From assembly GCA_013400975.1 (NCBI GenBank), contig WBMZ01003312.1, positions 42,501 through 106,500 on the forward strand: a stretch of 64,000 nt of DNA, in the 5' to 3' direction. How positions within the stretch are numbered: the first letter of the stretch is position 1; every line of letters starts with the position of its first letter. Source of the stretch: Atrichornis clamosus. Taxonomy: Eukaryota > Chordata > Aves > Passeriformes > Menuridae. A program made the translations under genes and the position numbers. Under the pieces are notes generated by a model. It was not told the DNA's origin and did no database searches. It saw only the letters and a program-made list of their open reading frames with translations. Positions 37,701-51,535 of the stretch are shown piece by piece.

Positions 37701-40700
37701 AATATTCTAAGAGGGAAAGCCTCAAATCACCAAAGTGAGTGGGGCCATTGCCAAGTTGGCAATTAAGTAACTCAAGACTGGGACATCTTTACCCAATGAC
37801 AGGACTATCTTTATACTGGGGTATTAAACTTCATGGCATGTTTGCTAACTTCATTAAATGCTTTAAAAATACCATCATATCTTTCTCTCCCCTATTTACT
37901 TATACCAGTACTAATAAAACAAAATATTTCAAATATTATTATTCTTCCAGAGCCACACATTTCAGGTAGCTTGTAAGCAATGTGGCAGAAGAAAAAATGC
38001 AAGACATCTATCAGCGCTATTTAGCACATGGTTTTCACTCTTTGAACTTTGTGACTTCTTTGATTTTCTTTCCTCATTATGGTCACATTCTCCTAAGCTG
38101 ATATATTCTGTGTGCAGTACAGTAATTCTCCTTTTATATACAACACTGAAAACCTTGGAATTATGCCATTTTCATTTGTGCAGGAGATGCAGAGGCAGCT
38201 GCTGTCTTTAATGTATATTTTCTCTTGGACAGTGGAAGTTTTTGAAAACAGAAAATGAAAAGTAAAAGACTTATAGTAAACATTTTACTTCTCTATAACG
38301 ATATAAAAAGGCCATACTTGCAATATTCTTGTCTTTTCAAAGTTAAATTATGAGGCCCATTACACCTACTCAACAACACGTGCTCTCAAGGAGGTAAGTT
38401 CCTAGGCAAGAAAATGATGCAAGCCTCCATGTGTTTAGCCAAAACATATTGGACTTAAAAGAAATAAATAAACTAGAGTCAGAAGGAAATAAAATGCGTG
38501 CCCTAAACGTATTCTTTTTTGGTCTTATCTTCATAGCAGCTGGCACTCATGTTACAAAGGGAGGACAGAGCAGGTTTTCAAAAGTCTCTCTGCAAACCCA
38601 CTAGATAGGCAGAGCTTATTTTGCAAGTCACCTAATTAAACTATAGCTCTAAGTAGATAATGGTGCTGTTAAGGGATGATACCTGTCAGAAAATCACATA
38701 CACTGATGGACTTTGCAAGGCTGCTTATGCTTCACTCTTCCTGAAATGCAGAAAGAAAATACAGGAGACAGCACTATCTTCCAACAGCTAAGTTTTGTGC
38801 AACCAAAGAGAGATGTCAGTTCAGTTAATTGTGCAGAAGAGTCTGTCTTCCCTCTGCTTTCATGCCCATGAATAACAGAGCAGTTAACAATATTGACATT
38901 TAAACCATCATCACTGGGCATCTGAATTAACACCTCACAGAGATGAACAGACAAGTTCACACCTTTCAAATCTACTGGGCTAAAGACACTTCTGTAGACA
39001 TGCCTGTATCAGTTACACTTGGTTAATACTTCTGAAGCACCATAAAAGTTAACAATTTATTTTTCCTTAATAAAACCTATGTCAGTGAAGAAGAAAAAAA
39101 AGTTGAAAACATACACTGTAGTATTACATAGCAATATTGCTCAAGTTCAGATTAGCACAAAATTGGTTCCTTCCACCACAGGAAAACTTTTTTGTTCCTT
39201 TTTATGAGATTTTCTCTGGGGTCTTTATCAGTTGTTGCTCCATATGACTATGGACAAACAGTTCCTTTTCAAATAGAAACAACTCTAAGCAGCACTTTAT
39301 ACAATAGCTAATGAATAATTTAGAAACTGGGGAACAATCTTCTTCCAGGAGCTGCTTCCTCCATGGCTTTATCAAACCTCACCCAAACATTCAAGCAGCT
39401 ATTACATGATTGTATGGTGCTTAGCTAACAAATCCACCTTAAAAATATATCCTCATAGTAATAATCAGAAAAAGCAAATCTATTGGATGGCAGTAAAACG
39501 TTGTGGTCATGAGAATACGCTTATGCAATTCTGGGTAGGTCTGCATCCCACAGTGCAGTGCTTTGCCTTCAGTAAATCCAATTTGTAAATCCAGAGCAGA
39601 GGTTGTTGCTGGAAGCAATGCAAGTACATTGTAGAGGTATTATACTAGAGAAACTAGCTATATGGAAGAGCAAGGGATATTAGGCATGGTGGAACATCAA
39701 GGAACAGAGTTAGTGGACGTTTCTCCACACAGCACTGCGTGAAATGAACACAGCCTGAAAGACAGGAATGAACAAAGCATATAGTGCTAAACTTTTGCAA
39801 TTTAAATAAAATACTTTTTCTGACACCTTTTTTTGTTTCTTTTGGAGCAACAATTTTTTCCTAAAGACTTTTAATCTATCTCAAGCTGAGTGCCTAAACC
39901 CACAATGCAAGGAAAACAGGTTTGCACATTACAGCCAAGTCTTCCAAGCCTATGAGGGTTACCCAGCCACAGCAATACCACCTCTTCCTCCTCACAGCAC
40001 TGTCTGTACCACAACACTCTTTGGTATTCATGGCATTTTAGATTTTCAACTATGCTAGGATAGCTAGCTCTTCTTCCCCTCTCTTAATTAATTCTGACTC
40101 TTCACCTGTTTTCCATTTCATATTCCCAGAGACATAAACTGTAAAAAATTAGCTCTTATTTGTATCTAATAACATTTTCAGTTGAGGAGCTTATATTGGA
40201 GTCATACTTGCTTGAGAGATACTGAATCCCCTTGAGACTGTCTGCCACAGATATTATCCCTTTTAATTTCCAATTCTTTTTATCACAAACCTTTCTCTAC
40301 GCTACAGGACTGTGGAGATTACACAATAGGTGCTCTAAATAGAAATGCTCCAAGATTCTTAAATCTCCATCTCCATCTCAAATTGCTACTTAAAAGCCAG
40401 TCAACTTCGAAGAGTTTTTGTAACAGAGAAGGTCTCGATGAAGTGAGTATTTCCAGTTTGAATTACCTAGCCCTTTAAATTCTGTGTACCATCCATTTCT
40501 ACGCATAATGCTGACTGAGAACTACAGTCTCTGCTCCTATCATTTTTTTCTCCACCATTTTAAGTGGGGTCATCTCCCTTATCACCAGGGAATCAATGCC
40601 AGGTTACTGTGCCATCAATTTAATTGAGGGGAGGGCTGCTTAAAGCATCTCACATTTCCCATTGAATGTAATGGGATTCTGCCTCTTCCTGACCTGTGGT

Positions 40701-40767
40701 GGTGAAGGGACCTTCCCCAGGTGAAGGCTACACTGCAGCCCAGCTGCTCCTACCTCAAATACCACTG

Positions 40768-40806
40768 CCCCCCCCACCACCCCCCCCCCCCCCCCCCCCC
40801 CCCCCN
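40768..40806. repeat. Long C homopolymer ending in an N
   Basis: Eight C residues, then ACCA, then an unbroken run of 26 C residues end at an N (40806). On the minus strand this is a G run able to form a G-quadruplex or block polymerases. The N probably marks a sequence break, so the true length here is unknown. Confidence 0.9.
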
Positions 40807-41466
40807 TCACTCCCACACACCAGGGGTCTCCGTTAATCCTCCCTGGCAAAGGCAGCTGGCAAGACAGGGGCTTCCAAGACAAACACTGCCTCCCCTATTC
40901 AGACATTTAAATAGCATTTGGTAATTTTACCAGGCACGTGCTCTCCAGGGCACTACATGCATTTAAGAAAAGCTACTACAGGAGAAAAGGAAGGAAAGAG
41001 CACCTCGCTTTCTAGAGAGAGCAAACGTGAATAATTAGTCATTAGTGCTAGGATTTGCTTGTTTTTTAAATGCATGGTAAACAGATACCTTTTGCTCAGC
41101 AATCTTGATGACTGCCACCCTTAATGAGGTTTTGGAAGTAGGTTATGACTTGACTGGGAAAGAGTATGAAAGAACTTTCCCTCCCTTGTCCCTTGCTGGG
41201 TGTCAGAGTTTTGGAAATTGCAGAGAAAGCTGTGTATTGCTGCAGTGTCCTTTGTGGCAGCAGCAGAAACCACTAAGTGCTTTTGAAGAAGAAGTGAGAG
41301 CATCAGAACAGAAATATAATGGGTTTATTTGCATTACTAGGATTCTCTGGAATGTTAGGGTTTTGTGGTCATTTTCCTTTTTTTTTTTTTTTATCCCTTT
41401 CCTTCAATATATCCAAGAGATATTGGTAAAAAAAAATACTATCATTATCAGTACCCTATGCAATTA

Positions 41467-41504
41467 CATATATACAAATATATATAGTGTGTGCATATAT
41501 ATAT
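41467..41504. repeat. (TA)n microsatellite
   Basis: Interrupted TA units surround GTGTGTGC. It lies near poly-T and poly-A runs at about 41380-41440. Confidence 0.8.
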
Positions 41505-44500
41505 GTCTTATGAACATGACACAACTCTCACACAAGATAGCAAAAGAAAGGAAAAGATTCTTTTTCTAGTATGGAAACAGATATTTGCAAAGAAAACACA
41601 CAGAGAAAGATCTATACAGTATTTTTGATACCTAATATGACTTAAATAACTTCTATCACAACCAATCTTCTCTCTTCAATGACAAAACACAAGCTAAATT
41701 CAAAAAGCACACTTCAAAACATTGCCTGCTAGCCCCTGAGAATTGAACACAGATAATCTTTCTTTCAGGTGCGGCACATTATCTGATCAACACTACACAA
41801 ACTGATTTCCATAAGAAATTCTAGCCTAATCATGCAACCTTCGTGCTAATTTAAAAAATAGTCCTTGATTTTGAAATAAAGTTGAAAGTATAGTGTCAGA
41901 ACAAAGTGAAAGAGTTATCATTAGCCTTCAAATGTGACAAATAAGAAAGACACAAACAAGTGTCAGGATAATTAAAAAGGCATTGTTCACTTTTTAGAAG
42001 AAAAAAAAATGAATTGCACGAGAAATATTAAGCTAACAAAGAAAAGCAAATATGAGTAGAAAAAATGACAGTTATCTGCAAAATTCATAAATGTGTCTTT
42101 TGTATAACTGTAATGATCATATTTTATGCTGTCATTTTACATTTAATTGCTCACCCTGATACTTTACTTCATAGAAGCCATCAGTACCCCACAGAGCCAG
42201 ATGCTGAATTGCAAAAAAACATACTGTGACCACAGACTTATAGGAAAGTAACTTTGCTGAGCTGTGGTGTATGACAAGTTAATTTTTGCAATTATACTTT
42301 TTCCAAGAATAAATGAAACTGCAGGTCATTACTATTCTATATCATTAAAAAGAAGCAGAAAATGTTCTTGATCATAAAGGCCTCAAACTCATTTTATCAT
42401 TACTTTGACATATAAAAGCAACTTTACAAGCCGCTTTTTCTCAATGTGACCTAATGAAATAAGCATCACCTCAGCTGAAATAGGTAAACATCTTGATACA
42501 TTACGAAGCACACAAGTACAGAATATTGTTATTATTACACAGAGCTAACCATCATATGTCTAGCAGGACAGAAATGCTGTATGGGCCCTGCTTACCCACA
42601 GCTGATAGCTCTGCTGTATTACACTGCACGTCAAAGCACTGAAGGGACACGGATGCTCAGTTGTCATGAAGACCAAAATTGTCCCCTGTTCATTTCTCTT
42701 CCCATGAGATGTTAAATGTTAGAAATGTTTTTAAAAACAATTAAGCATGAGTAATGTCCATCACTGTCAAATTGACTGTGCAATCAAACAGCAAGTGAGC
42801 AGGTATCATTATGAAACATGTAATGTCTGCTTTCTGTATCTGTGCTTACGTTATCTGAAGAAAGAATTACTAAGAAATCAAAAGTTAGGATGTTCTTTAC
42901 ATTTCAAAATATTTACTGTACATGGAGAAATCAGAAATTTTCAGAGCATTCTTTCTCATAAAATGCCTTTTCATTTTCTGCACAATTGCTTTACTTTCCC
43001 ATCACCAATGCAAACTATAACACTCACATGAGGAGAAGAAGAGATTCTGCTTTACAGATGAATATATTTATTAAGACAAAAGAATGAGAAGAAAATGTTT
43101 CAATTGTCATTGCATCTGTTTGCAATAAACGTCAAAAGCCTTTTAAAAAATTGACTACAGCGCTGACAAAAGACATCAGGTTGACAGGCAAAGAGCTGGA
43201 AATCCTCAGTTCACCCACTGAAGAAATAAATATAGGGAACATCAAGCCAAAAAACACCCCAATTTTTGAAAATCTTCTCTGCCAACCCATCCAATCCTTA
43301 ATACTGAGTGAGCCAAGTATATCATTTGTTAGTACATGCTTTATGATATCTCCTAAATTAGGAGTGGTTAGTTACTTTAGTTTTCTCTTCTTAGAATGAG
43401 AGAGCAGAGACAAATAGACAGGCAATGGAAGAAACAGTCCAATACATCCTATGACTGAGATTTTCAAATTCGTGGAATTAACTAGAAACAAAACCAAATA
43501 GATTTCTTAAAACAGCCTGCATGTTAACTTAGTACTCTATTCTCATCCAAGTCCTAGTGCTTCCCTTCTGAACAAGATCCTTAACTATTCTGAAATTATT
43601 TATACAAGTTAAGAATTTGATAATTTGGAATATCTCCTTGTATGGCAGTCATGGATCTCTACACACAAAATTTCCTCTGTTCATATACAGGTTCTGCAAC
43701 AGCAGGTTCATAGTATTTTCATAAACACACAACAAGCATCTCAATACCTTTGCTATCAAAAAAGACAATGGACATAGTTGTTTTTTATCTTTTTCTCTTA
43801 CTTAGAATTCTAAGAATTTATTGCTTCAAGGAAATGTTTTTGCCCAGTAAAAGAAATTAGAATTACAGAGAAAAAGAAGTATGGTTTGAACTGCATACCA
43901 TTGCATACAAGTCTTCTCTAGAAATGAAACACTATCCAATTAATTCTGTGTAGCTACAAAATAGGAGGTTATCCGTAGGTAGACAGGGTACCAAGAAGCT
44001 TTTAAAATCTCCAGCACCACAATTTTAATCTCAGTGCATCCTATTTGCAAACAAATCATTGCTAAGGAGATAAAACTTTACTATTGTGAATAATAGAATA
44101 ATATTAAAATATATTCATAGTACTTAGTAAAGAATATGCATCTTGTCCTGGACTACCAATTACTTTGCTTAAAATTTATATATGCAGCATAGAACGTCTT
44201 TTTCCAAATTTTCCTTTGTTCAACAGAGTTTTAAAGTCATGCCTACTTACAGGACAAGGATTAATTAGCTTTCCTTTCCCTAAAGTAGAGAAAAACTAGA
44301 AAACAGAGACTAGCTTATTTTTAATCTAACAATCTCTATCAGTACTCCTGCTACAATGAAGATGACAAATCACAATTATATTTAAAAACCAAAACACAAT
44401 GAGAAAGCAGAAGTCTGCAGCTCACTAACCACCAGCAGCTCAGCACCTGTGTAACGCAGTAACAATGAAAGGCAACATGTGTTCCCTTTCTGTTAGGAAG

Positions 44501-46569
44501 GCAGCATTTAGGACAATGGTAAAAACCTGAAGCAGTTGTTGTGAGGTTACTTATGTAAGCAAAGATATGGTAAAATAATCCTGTTTATGTGGGCAAACCT
44601 TTGTAAACTTGTCAGAGTTAGCAGAGCTCAATACAGAGCCGTGGGATTACCTATGCAGAACAGTTCACAGAATCAGGGCACACATGAAGGACTAAAACCT
44701 ACCTACTATGTCTCCCCCTCTTTCACTGTCAGCTTTCATCTGTATTCATCATTTTCAACATAAAACTGCTTTTCATACCTCACAATATATATACATTTTA
44801 TTATATGCATGACTAGAAGAAAAAAAAAAGTGTTACCCTACAAGAGACTGCTTGGGCTTTTTTTCTGAACCCTTTCCAACTCCCTTTCACCTTCAAACCA
44901 AAGGCAACAATTTTTGACAACTAATGACCAAATTTGAAATAAAATACTGTTAAAGATCTTGTTCACAAAACAACATTAAAGCCACAGTACTGCAGTTTGA
45001 TATATTATCAGAAACAAAATTTAAACATTTGTTAAAATATAATAATGTAGTGGTGTAAATACAAAGAAAAAGCAGATGCTCTTTAACTGTCAAATACGGA
45101 TTTTTCATAACCGGTACACAATATACTGTCACAGGCACTTTGGTGCTACAGAAGTATTAGTACAGCTATTAACTATTTAATTCTTTAGCTGACACTGTGT
45201 TTTAGGATAGGGATTTGAATAATTTACCTTTACATTCTACTGTTTAAATTTTGCTGCTAGGAATTTGTGCAACAAAGTTGCAGAAAAAACACATGACGCT
45301 TGTTGATAGTGATATAAGACAGGATTATTATAAAAACCAATTATATCTTTTCATTCTCTTTTGCTTAATTAAAGCAAGAAGAATCACTATCTTTCTCAGC
45401 AGTAATCATGTGGAAGCTGTATAGCACAGATACAGTAATTAACTTAACCTTATCACTTAACTCTATTGGGTCATTGGAGTGAGGCACAGTATCAGTGCTC
45501 AGAATCAATGCTGTAACGCTAACATCTTCGAGCAGTTCAGAGATTGAATAATGCCATCTGTAAATGGACAGTCTTTGTTCCTGCTTAGCTATGCTGGATA
45601 AATGTTCCTGCTCATAACTTTAATATGGCATCTTAACCATTTAATCATTGTACATTAATACATTATCAATATTGTGAACATGTAAGTACAAAATTACTTG
45701 TCAAAGTAATCAGATATTACCGATTTTTGTGCATAAATACGCATGTGGGATTTTGTCTTAATTATATATTTTCATGAAAGAAGATATAGCCTAGATTTTT
45801 TTTTAATTTAAGAGAGATTGAAAAAAATTATCATTTCTAAACATAAACTTATTTTTCCTTCATCTAAAGCAGATTTTTTAAATGAAAAGGAATCTTCTGT
45901 ATTTTTTTTCTTAAATAAACCAAGTGTGCAAAGTTTAGTGCATTTTGACTATACAGGGCATACTTGGGCATCTGGGGGATTTTCATAACTGAAGACTTGT
46001 GCTGTATCACAACAAATTAAGCGTAATTAAACACTCTGTTCAGTGTCTATTGTTAATTGCAGCAGCTAATTTGATGCTTAGTTAGTGTTATGTTCCGAAC
46101 TATTTCCAGGCACGCAAAATTCTTCAGTTAAGACTGCTCGCTTATAGCTCTAAATTTATTTTTTTCACTCTCATTTGATAGATTTTAGCTCATTTATTAC
46201 TTCTGTTAAACGATCAGAAATTCCCTTGCCAAGACAGTACTTTGAGGTCCTTCACTTTCACCAAGTCAGACACTAAATCATAGGGGACAATTATCAGCAA
46301 ATGCTCTCCGACAGGCCCTAAGCCTGCTGAGGTAATGCAGCTGACAAACTTTGATGCGCCATGCCCGTGCACATTATGTTCACGTAGTGTGTACATCTGG
46401 GCACCCTTTATGGCGATGCAGCAAACAGCCAATCATTTATTCCACTCTAATTAGCACACATGTAAATCCTCACCAATCAAGCCACTCACAGGGTTACCGT
46501 TGTGGCAGCCATACAGCAAGCTGGCAGGACACGGGAAGAAAGTACAAGAAGCAACTATTGGGTTTGATT

Positions 46570-46810
46570 TGAACCTGCCGTCACGCCACGGCAGGTCCCC
46601 CCAGTCCTGACTGTAACCAGCTCTCCCCTTCACAACCCATCATCGAGCTCCACGCGAAAAAGGTCATCGGGCAGACTGCCGCCCGGCCAAGATGCTTTGA
46701 TTCTTTGCAGGCTTTGGGAGCACACCTGAAGCGACACGCGGCTCCGATAGCTTACAGCGCAGGAGCTGTCGCAGGCAAAAGTCAGGCGTAGCTCTAAAGC
46801 ATGCGGCACA
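46570..46810. promoter_or_regulatory. CpG cluster with a perfect short palindrome
   Basis: About 17 CpG dinucleotides fall in 240 bases, against a nearly CpG-free background. At the left end ACCTGCCGT (46573-46581) and ACGGCAGGT (46588-46596) form a perfect 9-bp inverted repeat around the six-base loop CACGCC. Further CpG words are CACGCGAAAA, GCGACACGCGGCTCCG and CAGCGCAGG. It directly follows a long AT-rich stretch (45.4-46.4 kb) rich in TAATTA-type words. Regulatory function is an inference from composition. Confidence 0.45.
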
Positions 46811-48179
46811 GCATGGAGTACGCACTACCTCAAAGAAGCACTGTCCACCTCAATATTTTAGACCCTGTTATGTCGCCAGGAAACTATCTGCCAGGTGTCA
46901 GCATCCCTTTTCTTCCTCACAAGCCCAGGTGCCTCTGCGGTAACTCTTTTATTTTGAAACAAATAGCAAACGCCTTCAAAAGGACAGATTCAGGCATTCA
47001 GAAAATCTACTGACACTAGTTTATATTATGCAACTCCAAAGAATACAGTGTGCTCTGAAATACCTAAAGTGGTTAGCTCCCATTTCCTAAAATTGAATCA
47101 AGTCAGAATGTAACACCCTACAGTGCTATTCATTACTAAATTAGAAAATGCTCTATTTCAAAAAGGCTTTACAATGTGCACACATATTGTCAAGGATACA
47201 ACAGTTAACTTAATAAAAGTACTCCTCAAAACAGAGAGTACTTCTTTTTAGAACAATCATGCTTTCAGTGCTTACTGCAAGAAAAAAAAAACAAGTAAAA
47301 CTGCATTTAGCAGTAGGATCTAGTTACACTGATTTACATTTTTATTCAATGGACTTAAGGGATGGAAAGACACATCCACTAAATGCATTTCAAACTTTTT
47401 ATACTTCTGCGTATTTCTACTTACCATTTATCTTTATCTACATCTAATGAAACATATTTATAAACTCATTTGTTATATTATACAAATTAATGAAGGAACT
47501 AGCTAAGAGAAATATGGTTCAGTTTTCAAACAACTTGTCAACAAAGTATCACTAGAAATAATTATTATTGTAAAATTATATGGACAACCAGAACAGAGGG
47601 ACAGAAAAAAAGCCTAAATTGTGGTGGTCCTTCCCCAGATAAACTGAAGCAAAGACAGCAGGATAGAAAAATCTGCTCGAGAACTGTTATAGTCATATTT
47701 TTAATGAAGTTTTACAAACAAAAGAAAATTTTAAATATCTTCTCTCAGTAACCTAAAACTAGGAAAATAATGCAGTGAATACTGTATGCCTACCGAAAAC
47801 CAACCAAGCAAGCATATTTATCTCAGCTTCCATGAATAGAAAAATATTGGGATGTGGTAAAAAGAAATTTCTTCCTGACATTATGGATGCTTTCACTGTT
47901 GATGCTGCCTCTCCAGTTACTCTCCCCTTGCTACTGAGGGGGAAAGCAGGTTGTAGCTCTCAGCCTGCATACAGGCAGTCAGGTAGGACAATCTCTGCCA
48001 GGTTAGCAAGAAATCACTGTCTATTTGAGCTTAAGGAGAGTCCTTTCAAGGAGAGGGGAAATCACGAGTCTTATGGCTTGTGAATCCACTCCTGGGATAT
48101 CTGCAATTTACCTCCTGAAATTAGATGCTCTTACTCTGAATTTACTTCGAAGGCAATTGTAACATTTATGTTTGTGTGA

Positions 48180-49140
48180 CAGTTGGATGCTCACAGCTTT
48201 GCCAAGACTGAGGTCAGGAAGGGTGGCCAGTGCAAAGCACTGTCCCAGGAGATTCCTGACCCACACAGGATGATGACCCAGGGTAGGACAGAACACAGTC
48301 CTCTTTCCAGATCTGGAGGTGACATAGTCTAGGGCCAAAAAAGCATCAAATACCAACCAAGCACTGCTCCTGCAGGGATCACACCCTCGTACGGAGGGCA
48401 AAGAAGGTTCTGGAGCTGCTGGGGGCGTCCAGCCATCACACGAAGCCCACCTGCCCCAGCAGCCACTAAAGCCCTGGCCAACACCAACCATTTTCAGGCT
48501 TTTAGCACACGGCTACAGGGGGCAGAGAGATCACTATGAATACTCCCCATTCCAGTAAGTGATCTTTTCAAAATTCTTACCTCAATACACACCTCTATCA
48601 GAAGGCTTCCAGTGAAAAATGGCAGGATATCGTTGACACCACAAACCCAAACACGGAAGCCTTCATGATTAAAGCCATGCCCACAGGCATGCAGGAGGCA
48701 GCACCCTCTCCCCTCGGGCTCTGCCAGACGACCCCTGGGTCACACCTCATTCCTGGGCAGCAGCACAGGGAGCAGGGCCCCCACTAAGCTCCAGTGGACA
48801 GAGATGCTCCCAGCACCAGGCTGGCTGTCCCAGTGCCAGCACAGCACAACCAGAAACCCCACGAGCCATGTTCAGATGGAGGCACCTACACTGCCCATAA
48901 CACCAGCCTCCAGGAATGGGGTAAGGCAAAGGGGTGATCAACAGCTGAGTATCATGCTGCTCCCTACAGGAAGAAACATCGGCTGCTGCCTGCTGGGCCA
49001 GTTACTGGGTGAAGTCGCCACAAAGCAGGGTCTGTGCAGTCCAGAGCATCTGAGGGGAAGGTGGTAACTACAGCACATTCCTCCGAGCAAACAGAAGGCC
49101 ATGGACACACAGACCACCTGTATCAGCTCCCTGGCAATTC
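48180..49140. other. GC-richer, CpG-poor stretch of unknown origin
   Basis: GC rises above the local average for nearly 1 kb, with many CCAG, CAGCA and CTGC words but few CpGs. That fits an old, decayed insertion or long-methylated DNA. Open frames on both strands reach 127 codons but look compositional. Its left part (48581 upward) contains an exon-like segment on the minus strand, discussed as a finding. Confidence 0.35.
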
Positions 49141-51490
49141 TACACTGGTAGATGAAAAAATACATAACAATCTTATATTCTCCTTTTCAGATATGTCTAT
49201 CTTTTTTTAAAATTTATGCTTGATGCAAGATAGGATTTTTTTCTCTCCCCGTTATCCCAGAATGAAAGAATATTGTCCACGTAACAATGCAATAATATTT
49301 TTAACATAAAAAGCTCACTAAGTGTCCCCTTTGATCTGTTAATAAAATAAATAGAGCAACACATTAAGTAATCTGATCTAATACTAAAAAATTTTCTATG
49401 CTTTTCAATCCTTTTTCTAGTTTATAGGCAGTTACGTTTTTCTTTCATTATGTGTCATTTAATTGGAAAATTAAAACATCTCAGTAGTTCCATTCTGCAT
49501 TCTGAACTGCAGCTGCTTTACCTCTTCCAGCTATACAAAAAATGTTTGGAAGTTATACATAAGGAGTTTTTAAAAAGCTTTAACTACAAGATCCACTTAT
49601 TTCACTTCATTACATACTAGTGGATGGTCTTCAGTTCTCTGACAGCATAGTAAGAAAACCAAAACAGTAGCTGCATCATCATCACCATCAGATTCCCCAA
49701 ATCCTATAGCCACACCAGGAAAGGCAGCAATGCCCCTATGCCATCTGCATGTCACTTCAACTGTTCCGCTGTCAGCAAGTTGGCCAACCCACGACAGTAG
49801 TTGGGTCAACATGATTGCCCTGCAGCCTTTGAAAACCCGACCCTTTTGTCACATATGAGTCAGAGAGCATTATTCTAGCAGTATGCGTGGCTCTAGCAGG
49901 GCCACACACAAAAAAGCATCCCAGCCACCTTGAGGAAGTAGAGAACAGATATAAGAAAACCATCCAGAATGATAGATGATACTGAGAACGTGAAAAAAGT
50001 CAATGAAATACAGGAGACCTCTGTTTTCATTAGGGGGAAAAAATTCTCAGTGAGGATTAATAAAAGTTATGAAGGGAACTGACGCAATCACTGTAGGTGG
50101 CTATCTCAGCTCATCTCAAATGCAAAGGCAGGGAAAGCTCACCGTAAGCTATAAAAGGCAAAGGCAATCAGGCAAGAAGGGCAAATATGTAGGAACTCTA
50201 ATTAACGAACAATAAATGCATAAAATAAACTGCCAAAAGATGAAATCAAAGCAGGTACCTTTTTTTTTTTAATGAGACAATACACTAGTCCACAATTAAT
50301 TTTTTGTAGCAATTTAATTGTGACGATGAATAATTTTTTTTCCTGTTTCCTATGGGAAATTGTAAAGCAGCTTGTTAAAGTAACAAAAATACATATTTTT
50401 TGTACTTCTTCTCTTCAAATCTTCCATCAGCTTAATGGCATAAAAGATGTGCTGTGCAAATTCTTGCCTGTTGAACTTACCTGAACCAACATGAACTACT
50501 AGCAGGCACAGTATTGCCACAACAGTTCCCAAAGAGATCTTATGTGCAGTCTACAGGATTTGCCTGACTAAATTAAAGGAAAATTCAGTGGTTTATGGTA
50601 TCCAGTGAGTATCAAATCCTGTGATTGAAATGACACTTTCTGTACTAAATTCTACCCATAATTTCTGCCAGACACCATTTCCTGTGTTTACTGGAATGTA
50701 CGATAATATTTTAGTATTCTATAGAACAACTGGAGCCCATCCATCCAAAATACTTAAGTAAAAAAATTCAAATATGATCTAAAATTCTCATTAAGTAAAA
50801 AGATCCTAATGCCAATTTATTTTAAAATTTTGTAATAGAAAATTAATTCTTTTTAAATTATTACTTTTTAAAAATTTTTACCTCTGTATAAAACTTTTTG
50901 TAAATTTGAGATTGAGATGAAACATCTCATATTATATAAATTACATAAATTGTTTCACCGTACACATACCCCAGGTGTTTTACCTGCCAAAATTAAGCCT
51001 GTGGCTTAGCCAAACCATTCACTGACATGAGACAGAACACACAGAGAAGTATTTGCAAACAGAGCAAAGCATATGACAAACAGTCCACACAGGCCATCCA
51101 GTACAAGAGTGGTTATTCCAGAGAATGTGAGTAAAGGACTCAGAGATTGCTCTACAGAAAGTCACGTTAGTTATTGATGAAGAAAAGCACTTTTCTGTTC
51201 ATCACTCTCAGGACTGTACTCAAGCTAACATCCTCTCCCTGGATCACCGTGCCAGGACCTAATTCTTCTCTACTCACGCTCACCGGTGAATTATGGCTAA
51301 AGGTGGGTGGATATCTCTGAGGACCTTAACACTGCCATTGCTACCAAACATAGAGATTCCTACAAATCACTGGATGCCTGGCAGAACTCTCCCATGCCAC
51401 ATGTCATTCTTCAGTGACTAAATAAGAAAATGACAAGGAATGACAGTCAAAGGCGTGACATGTTCATGTACCTTGGCCTGCGGACTCATC

Positions 51491-51535
51491 CCTGCCCCCT
51501 GCCTTTTTTCTTTCTTTTTTTCCTTTTTTTTTTTA
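51491..51535. repeat. Polypyrimidine tract
   Basis: Mixed C and T runs, mainly T with scattered C, end in a T10 run before AAATCTG. It is low-complexity DNA with no other signal. Confidence 0.8.

Noticed and set aside
41105..41569. Plus-strand open frame of 154 codons
   Set aside because: It runs through T-runs and a TA microsatellite, giving Phe-rich and Tyr/Ile-rich low complexity.
46214..46432. Minus-strand frame of 72 codons with even codon composition
   Set aside because: It has no acceptor or donor that fits, so it is more likely unique non-coding DNA.
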